Assembly: GCA_022573485.1 (NCBI GenBank)
Contig: JACZTW010000130.1
Location: forward strand, 1-9,965
Source of the DNA: Planctomycetota bacterium
GTDB lineage: Bacteria > Planctomycetota > Phycisphaerae > UBA1845 > CAIVHJ01
DNA length: 9,965 nt
Direction: 5' to 3'
Position numbers and translations under genes: made by a program. Positions 6,749 through 9,965 of the stretch are shown here, piece by piece (position 1 is the first letter of the stretch; each line of letters begins with the position of its first letter). The notes beneath the pieces were generated by a model. The model saw only the letters and a list, made by a program, of their open reading frames with translations. It was not told the origin of the DNA and searched no databases.

Positions 6749-6761
6749 CACTGTCGATATC
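6730..6761 (-). promoter_or_regulatory. Perfect 9-bp inverted repeat with the ORF start codon in its loop
   Basis: GATATCGAC at 6730-6738 and GTCGATATC at 6753-6761 are perfect reverse complements separated by 14 bases. In the minus-strand transcript the loop contains the GTG (6751) and ATG (6748) start codons of the 76-aa ORF. As RNA this would be a hairpin gating initiation; as DNA it could be a repressor site. A CGACGCGCGTCG palindrome follows 3 bases away. Confidence 0.5.
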
Positions 6762-7114
6762 GGCCGACGCGCGTCGATTTCTCCAGCAAATCAGTACTGA
6801 AATCGCTACTTTGTACAAAGGATTCACAATCCCCCAGAAGACTATGTTTTGAGGCTCAGGGTTGCGCCGATCTACGATACAAACGCGCCAGGGCCGTTGT
6901 TGCTTGTGTCAGAATGTGTGGGAACGTGCCCCAAAGGCTCAGCGCCTGCGACCATCCTGCGACCGGACAAGTCCGCGCCGATCTGCGTCATGCATGATGG
7001 TTGTGCCATGCGATGACATGTTGTGACTGATGCGTATGCAATCGGTTTGCGCGTTGCGGGCGCATCTTGGGCCGTCCCGAATGAGATCGTTCAGCCGTGA
7101 GCACGCACGCGATT
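6755..7114. other. Divergent regulatory region with several palindromes, no gene
   Basis: This stretch lies between the leftward FlgM-like cluster and the rightward helix-turn-helix gene. It holds perfect palindromes CGACGCGCGTCG (6765-6776), TCAGTACTGA (6791-6800), CTTTGTACAAAG (6809-6820) and TCATGCATGA (6988-6997), and a direct repeat CCTGCGACC at 6945-6953 and 6956-6964, offset by 11 bases (about one helical turn). The two GTAC-centred palindromes are 19 bases apart centre to centre. Single palindromes of this size occur by chance in 10 kb; their crowding between 6730 and 6820 is what draws attention. No convincing leftward promoter was found, and the short minus-strand frame at 6939-7145 looks spurious. 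Confidence 0.4.
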
Positions 7115-7146
7115 CTGACAGACCTTTCGCGCCGCCGTGATACAAT
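7115..7146 (+). promoter_or_regulatory. Putative extended -10 promoter for the helix-turn-helix gene
   Basis: TACAAT at 7141-7146 is preceded by TG one base away (TGaTACAAT), an extended -10 element. CTGACA at 7115-7120 could be a -35 box, but the 20-base spacer is long, so recognition would depend on the extended -10. Transcription would begin near 7153, which excludes the upstream GTG at 7097 as the start of the gene. Confidence 0.4.
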
Positions 7147-7210
7147 CAAGACGGACGGCGAGTGCAGACTAAAAGGAGCCGTGATTGCGGGTGGCCCAAA
7201 GGCGACGGTT

Positions 7211-7426
7211 ATGGTGACGAAAGAGAAGATGATCTACACGGTACGCGAAGCGGCGGAGATTCTATGCGTCACCCCACACACGGTCAGGAGTTACATCGCA
7301 CATCGCAAGTTGAGGGCCATCCAGCGCGGCGACGGCTACTACCTGATCCATGCCGACGACCTTCGGGTGTTCCTCGGGCTGGACCCCGACGAAACGCTAG
7401 CGGCGGTATCAATTCCCGATCGATAG
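7211..7426 (+). CDS. Excisionase-family helix-turn-helix DNA-binding protein (HTH_17/MerR-like)
   Basis: 71 aa from ATG 7211. Nearly the whole protein is one winged-helix domain: IYTVREAAEILCVTPHTVRS is the helix-turn-helix (residues about 8-27), and KLRAIQRGDGYYLIHADDL is the wing followed by the final helix typical of excisionase (Xis)-like proteins. The family includes phage and plasmid excisionases and small regulators; no integrase is in the window, so the role is open. Start choice: an AAAGG sits 8 bases before ATG 7211. An in-frame GTG at 7181 follows a stronger AAAAGGAG (7171-7178), but only 2 bases away; it would add 10 residues. The GTG at 7097 lies upstream of the likely promoter. 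After the stop, another frame continues protein-like to 7494 (see findings). Confidence 0.8.
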   Translation: MVTKEKMIYTVREAAEILCVTPHTVRSYIAHRKLRAIQRGDGYYLIHADDLRVFLGLDPDETLAAVSIPDR

Positions 7427-7784
7427 ACGCCCCGGTCAGCCCGCCCGAAGAAAACGAACTTCTCGAAGGAGTCCCGCCGACACCAGAATCTTAACCGGAC
7501 CCGGCCCCTGCCGCGTTTACCCCCTCGAATAGCGCGTCCGACCGAGAGGCCGATTTCGATGTTAATTTGGGACGTTTTGATTTTGGAATGGCGATGCTGA
7601 GATCACTTCAATCACGGTCGCAAACGTGCGGTTCGGCGTGCGTTTTCGAGTAGTGCGCGGCGCGTTTCCGATGATGTCACAGGCTCGATCACGCTATCCA
7701 AGGTTTGATCTAATGGAATGCAAAACTACTCGCCCCAATGGTGTAGAAACTATAATTTGTGGGAAGCTCCTGAACGGCCGGTTC
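7427..7784. other. Intergenic region between convergent genes, no gene
   Basis: The helix-turn-helix gene (plus) and the TIR gene (minus) end here. Positions 7427-7494 stay open in another frame. Beyond that the sequence becomes less GC-rich than the left part of the window, with no ORF, repeat or RNA gene that I can support. The plus-strand frame 7626-8057 is the antisense of the TIR gene and is not credible. No clear terminator for either gene was seen. Confidence 0.4.
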
Positions 7785-8630
7785 CTACGACTCCCCCGAT
7801 TCTTCGCTTTCTTCTTCTTTTACTTCTTTCATGAGAAATTGTTGCCGAAGGCGAGATTCCCTCAGCATCACTCGGAAATGTTCAGCGGTATCTGGCATTC
7901 CGAAGTTCTTGCAGATGTACTCAAGAGGATTTCTAAGACGGAGCATCAGCTCGCGTGCTACGAGAGGCTCTTTTCGCATGAAAACGTTAAAAAACTCTTC
8001 CAGTCCTCCCACAAGCTCTACGATGGCACCTTGATGGAGTCGGGGAGATCGAGCTGAGCGCTGAGCGCTCATCCGCGTCAACTCCAGCACCTCTTCAAGA
8101 ATATCCCGCTCAGGCCGCCGTGCCTTGGGGTCGCGTGCCTTGTGGGAAGTGAGGATCTCGGAAACCTGCTCCTCAAGCTTAGGCCACCACATATTAAAAA
8201 CACTCTCAAGCACTTGAGACTCAAGTTTGTCATCGGCGGCGGCATTGTTGATGGTCTCGACCAGTCTCTTGAAATCTTCTCTGTTGAATCGCGTGTGCTG
8301 GAAGTTCGTCAGCGGACCTTTGAGATCAGTGGCGTCAAGGTCGAACAGAATTGTACACACACGCGATTTCTCAAAACTCTTGGACAAAGCCCCTGCCTCA
8401 AACAGTATCCATGCCTTGTCTATATTGTCTCGCGTGAGGCACATCAGCCCGATGTTTGACTCTTCGAGTTCCCGGGCAATGTCTGAATCCCATTTCGTGC
8501 CCTTTTCGATATCCTCAGGCGTAAAATATGGTTTGACGTACTGCAAGACTCCGGGAAGCCACTTCCGCAATACTTCTCCAAGTTTTTTGCTAAGGTCACC
8601 ACTCCAGCTAATGAATACCTTTGTTGTCAC
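7785..8630 (-). CDS. TIR-domain protein with unassigned C-terminal region (candidate NADase effector)
   Basis: 281 aa from GTG 8630, chosen because AGGAGG lies 5 bases upstream and the TIR domain starts at once (TTKVFISWSGDLSKKLGEVL); the longer reading from 8684 adds an unsupported leader. Residues 4 to about 155 form a TIR domain of the bacterial TIR_2-like type: KVFISWSG, IEKGTKWDSDIARELEES, GLMCLTRDNIDKAWILFEAG, VCTILFDLD. Glu78 in W-I-L-F-E-A-G is in the place of the catalytic glutamate of TIR NAD-hydrolases. A WWPKLEE segment closes the domain. Residues about 165-281 are helical, end in a Glu/Ser-rich tail, and are not recognised. Such proteins often act as NAD-depleting effectors in antiphage defence, usually triggered by a sensor module. 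A separate sensor gene is not seen, so the C-terminal part may sense, or the gene may act alone. It is less GC-rich than the left-hand genes. Confidence 0.88.
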   Translation of the reverse strand: MTTKVFISWSGDLSKKLGEVLRKWLPGVLQYVKPYFTPEDIEKGTKWDSDIARELEESNIGLMCLTRDNIDKAWILFEAGALSKSFEKSRVCTILFDLDATDLKGPLTNFQHTRFNREDFKRLVETINNAAADDKLESQVLESVFNMWWPKLEEQVSEILTSHKARDPKARRPERDILEEVLELTRMSAQRSARSPRLHQGAIVELVGGLEEFFNVFMRKEPLVARELMLRLRNPLEYICKNFGMPDTAEHFRVMLRESRLRQQFLMKEVKEEESEESGES

Positions 8631-8635
8631 GTAGT

Positions 8636-8641
8636 CCTCCT
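8636..8641 (-). promoter_or_regulatory. Ribosome binding site deciding the GTG start of the TIR gene
   Basis: AGGAGG on the minus strand, 5 bases before GTG 8630. This is the strongest Shine-Dalgarno in the window and places the start directly before the TIR domain. Confidence 0.8.
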
Positions 8642-8666
8642 GTACTCTTAACCTGTGCGGCGCAAA

Positions 8667-8747
8667 ACCGCCCTTTCCAATCACGCAATGTCATGATGAT
8701 TTTGCCGTTGCGTCGGTGTGTGCAAGCGATCACACGACCGCCCTTTC
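8667..8747. repeat. 11-base direct repeat ACCGCCCTTTC upstream of the TIR gene
   Basis: ACCGCCCTTTC occurs at 8667-8677 and 8737-8747, 70 bases apart. Both copies are followed within a few bases by ATC and then by CACG (directly joined in the first copy, with GT between in the second). The pair lies in the 171-base gap between the phage-like small gene and the TIR gene, with the nearer copy 37 bases before the GTG. It may be paired operator sites or a relic of a duplication. Confidence 0.3.
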
Positions 8748-8801
8748 AGATCGTCACGTCGAGCGGAGCGGACATCCTTTGTTCCCATGCTTCGCGGGGA
8801 G

Positions 8802-9014
8802 TCATTCTTCGGCCTTTTGTCTCAGAACCTCAGTCGCACATTGCCTTGCTAGTTCCACGATGTCAGACAGTACGGCGGTCTCCGTCACATCTAATTTTGG
8901 ATTGGCGAGCAATCCGGCCAGCGATGCACCGGTCAACCAATCGTGCAGGTCCATACCAGTGTGCTGTATTGATTCTAGCGGGAACACTGACCCGCCCCTG
9001 GGATAAATTTCCAT
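8802..9014 (-). CDS. Small phage/prophage-type hypothetical protein
   Basis: 70 aa from ATG 9014, chosen because AAGGAG (9021-9026) stands 6 bases upstream; the longer frame from 9068 lacks this support. The order 'G-M-D-L-H-D-W ... A-S-L-A-G-L-L-A-N-P' (residues 20-39) followed by a helix ELARQCATEVLRQKAEE resembles small hypothetical proteins of tailed phages and prophages that read 'G-[ML]-[ST]-L-R-D-Y-F-A-A-x-A-[ML]-x-G-L-L-A' and end in a similar 'A-D-x-[ML]-L-x-x-R' helix. The function of that family is unknown to me. It lies upstream of the TIR gene on the same strand with 171 bases between, so the two could share a transcript. It suggests phage-derived or accessory DNA. Confidence 0.65.
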   Translation of the reverse strand: MEIYPRGGSVFPLESIQHTGMDLHDWLTGASLAGLLANPKLDVTETAVLSDIVELARQCATEVLRQKAEE

Positions 9015-9020
9015 CGCGTT

Positions 9021-9026
9021 CTCCTT
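9021..9026 (-). promoter_or_regulatory. Ribosome binding site of the small phage-type gene
   Basis: AAGGAG on the minus strand, 6 bases before ATG 9014. The TAA of a short upstream reading frame (9025-9027) overlaps it, a spacing usual inside operons. Confidence 0.65.
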
Positions 9027-9936
9027 ATGCTGCCCATTCCCTTTTCTTAATCGCCGTGACCACGTCACCCGGTGCGATGTGATCGAGATAGCTTGCCTAT
9101 CTATCCTAGTCTTTTGAAAACCTCAAGTGGGCATCAAGTTGGGTTTGCGGGGATAGTGGCGAATCAGCGCTGGTTTCGCTCGTGCTTTCGGGTGATTCCG
9201 CGTTGTACGGCACAGGGGCCTGGGCATCTGAACCGCTCATCATCTACGATCTTGTGCGATCAGGGGGGGTGGCCGATTACACTCGATTCGGTCTGAGAAC
9301 CTGGAAGTCGCTGGCGAGCTACCCCGCCCGTGGCGAGCTTCGCGCGTGCGCGTGGGCATGTTCTGTTCCACATTCCAAGGAAGTGTGCAGGACGATTTCA
9401 CTCAGTTTGCTGCGTCGCACACCACACAGCCCATCGTCATTGATCACAGGCCGGAACCGAGCAAGTGCTAAGGCTCGACTAGCCTTACGTCACGAGAAAC
9501 TGAACCACGCCCCCACCCCCGCGCGCCGTTACCACCCTATTAGAGTGTGCCCAGCGATACCGTTTTCAAGGTATGCGAGTATGCTGTAACGAAGATGAGG
9601 CCGAATGGAATTGCAGGGGTCACGACGCCCGACGCGCGATGAATTAGAGCGTTGATTCGTGGAAAATTACGGCGGCGAAATCGCGTTTCACGCGGAGATG
9701 ATCCGCGAACAGTTGGATCGGCTGATTTAACCACGACCGGCGGCCGGCGTGAAGTCACGCCCGCCGGGAGGGATGCATCCGATCTAAAGCGGTTTTGGGT
9801 CACTGTGTCGCTGGATTGAGTCGACAGGTCGGCATTATCGCCGGAGGAGACGGTTTCGACCCGGGTCGCCCTGGCGACCAGTCCCAAAAATAATTGAAAC
9901 TCAACCAGGGTGGTTCTTTCACTTCGGTTCCCGAAT
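9027..9936. other. About 900 bases without a convincing gene; ORF remnants and hairpins
   Basis: No ORF here has both a ribosome site and protein-like content. Short protein-like stretches are visible: minus-strand 9028-9096 (ending AIKKREWAA, stop at 9025); plus-strand 9358-9471 (VQDDFTQFAASHTTQPIVID); and plus-strand 9605-9730, interrupted by one TGA. Hairpins occur at 9737-9767, 9864-9879 and 9895-9921. Long frames at 9182-9589 (plus) and 9540-9887 (minus) look random. This is consistent with decayed accessory DNA. No tRNA was recognised that might mark an attachment site. Confidence 0.4.
9737..9767 (+). terminator. Bulged GC-rich hairpin after the 9730 stop, terminator-like but without T run
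   Basis: GGCGTGA (9746-9752) pairs with TCACGCC (9755-9761) across a 2-base gap, and CCGGCG (9737-9742) pairs with CGCCGG (9762-9767), leaving a 3-base bulge: 13 possible pairs, though the innermost one or two cannot close so small a loop. It begins 6 bases after a TAA. No run of T follows, so it would not be a classical intrinsic terminator. It supports the idea that a gene once ended at 9730. Confidence 0.35.
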
Positions 9937-9965
9937 ATGTCGATAGAAGTGGATCTGGAAACATC
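9937..9965 (+). CDS. Possible start of a gene leaving the right edge
   Basis: ATG at 9937 opens a frame MSIEVDLET that is still open at the window end after nine codons. There is no good Shine-Dalgarno. An imperfect inverted repeat (TGAAA 9895-9899 with TTTCA 9917-9921, and AACC 9903-9906 with GGTT 9912-9915) lies just upstream, where an operator could be. Too short to judge. Confidence 0.2.

Noticed and set aside
7097..7210. GTG 7097 as the start of the helix-turn-helix gene
   Set aside because: It lies upstream of the extended -10 element and would add 38 residues with no domain; 7211 or 7181 fits the family better.
9182..9589. Plus-strand 135-codon frame
   Set aside because: No ribosome site, Arg/Ser-rich composition without domain pattern; a competing frame at 9358-9471 looks at least as protein-like.
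9540..9887. Minus-strand 115-codon frame
   Set aside because: No ribosome site and no recognisable motif; it overlaps hairpins and the interrupted plus-strand ORF.

Overview
The window looks like chromosome from a GC-rich planctomycete-type bacterium (Phycisphaerae or Pirellulales relatives would fit). This rests mainly on the protein at the left: a large secreted modular protein that carries DCNGNGVPDEC-type repeats, an 'IKPGSCPNP' module and a C-terminal dockerin-like segment, a combination typical of planctomycete exported proteins. The assignment is by pattern recognition, not by a search.

Layout. (1) Positions 2-2746, minus strand: a DUF1028 (Ntn-hydrolase-like) multidomain secreted protein that runs off the left edge; about 915 codons are visible without a stop. 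Long plus-strand open frames over it are shadows. (2) 2761-3367: a divergent intergenic region. (3) 3368-4087, plus strand: a lysine-rich, histone-H1-like protein with a small unassigned N-terminal domain. Its stop lies 12 bases from the stop of the convergent minus-strand cluster. (4) 4100-6748, minus strand, read from right to left: an unrecognised 76-aa ORF, a FlgM-like anti-sigma protein joined to it by an ATGA overlap, a class I SAM-dependent methyltransferase, and a GAF plus SpoIIE/RsbU-type PP2C phosphatase. The first ORF starts in the loop of a perfect 9-bp inverted repeat. The cluster reads as a signalling and regulatory group, possibly acting on a sigma factor encoded elsewhere. (5) 6755-7210: a divergent regulatory region rich in short palindromes, with an extended -10 promoter candidate for the next gene. 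(6) 7211-7426, plus strand: an excisionase-family helix-turn-helix protein. (7) 7785-8630, minus strand: a TIR-domain protein with an unassigned C-terminal half, starting at GTG behind a near-perfect Shine-Dalgarno. (8) 8802-9014, minus strand: a 70-aa protein resembling small hypothetical proteins of tailed phages and prophages. (9) 9027-9936: about 900 bases without a convincing gene, holding ORF remnants and hairpins. A possible new gene begins at 9937 and leaves the window.

The right third (about 7100-9965) has the character of an accessory region: an excisionase-like regulator, a TIR effector candidate, a phage-like small gene and gene remnants. The left two thirds look like ordinary chromosome. 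The TIR gene with its phage-like upstream neighbour, and the FlgM-like/PP2C cluster with its start-codon hairpin, are the best places to look for something undescribed.
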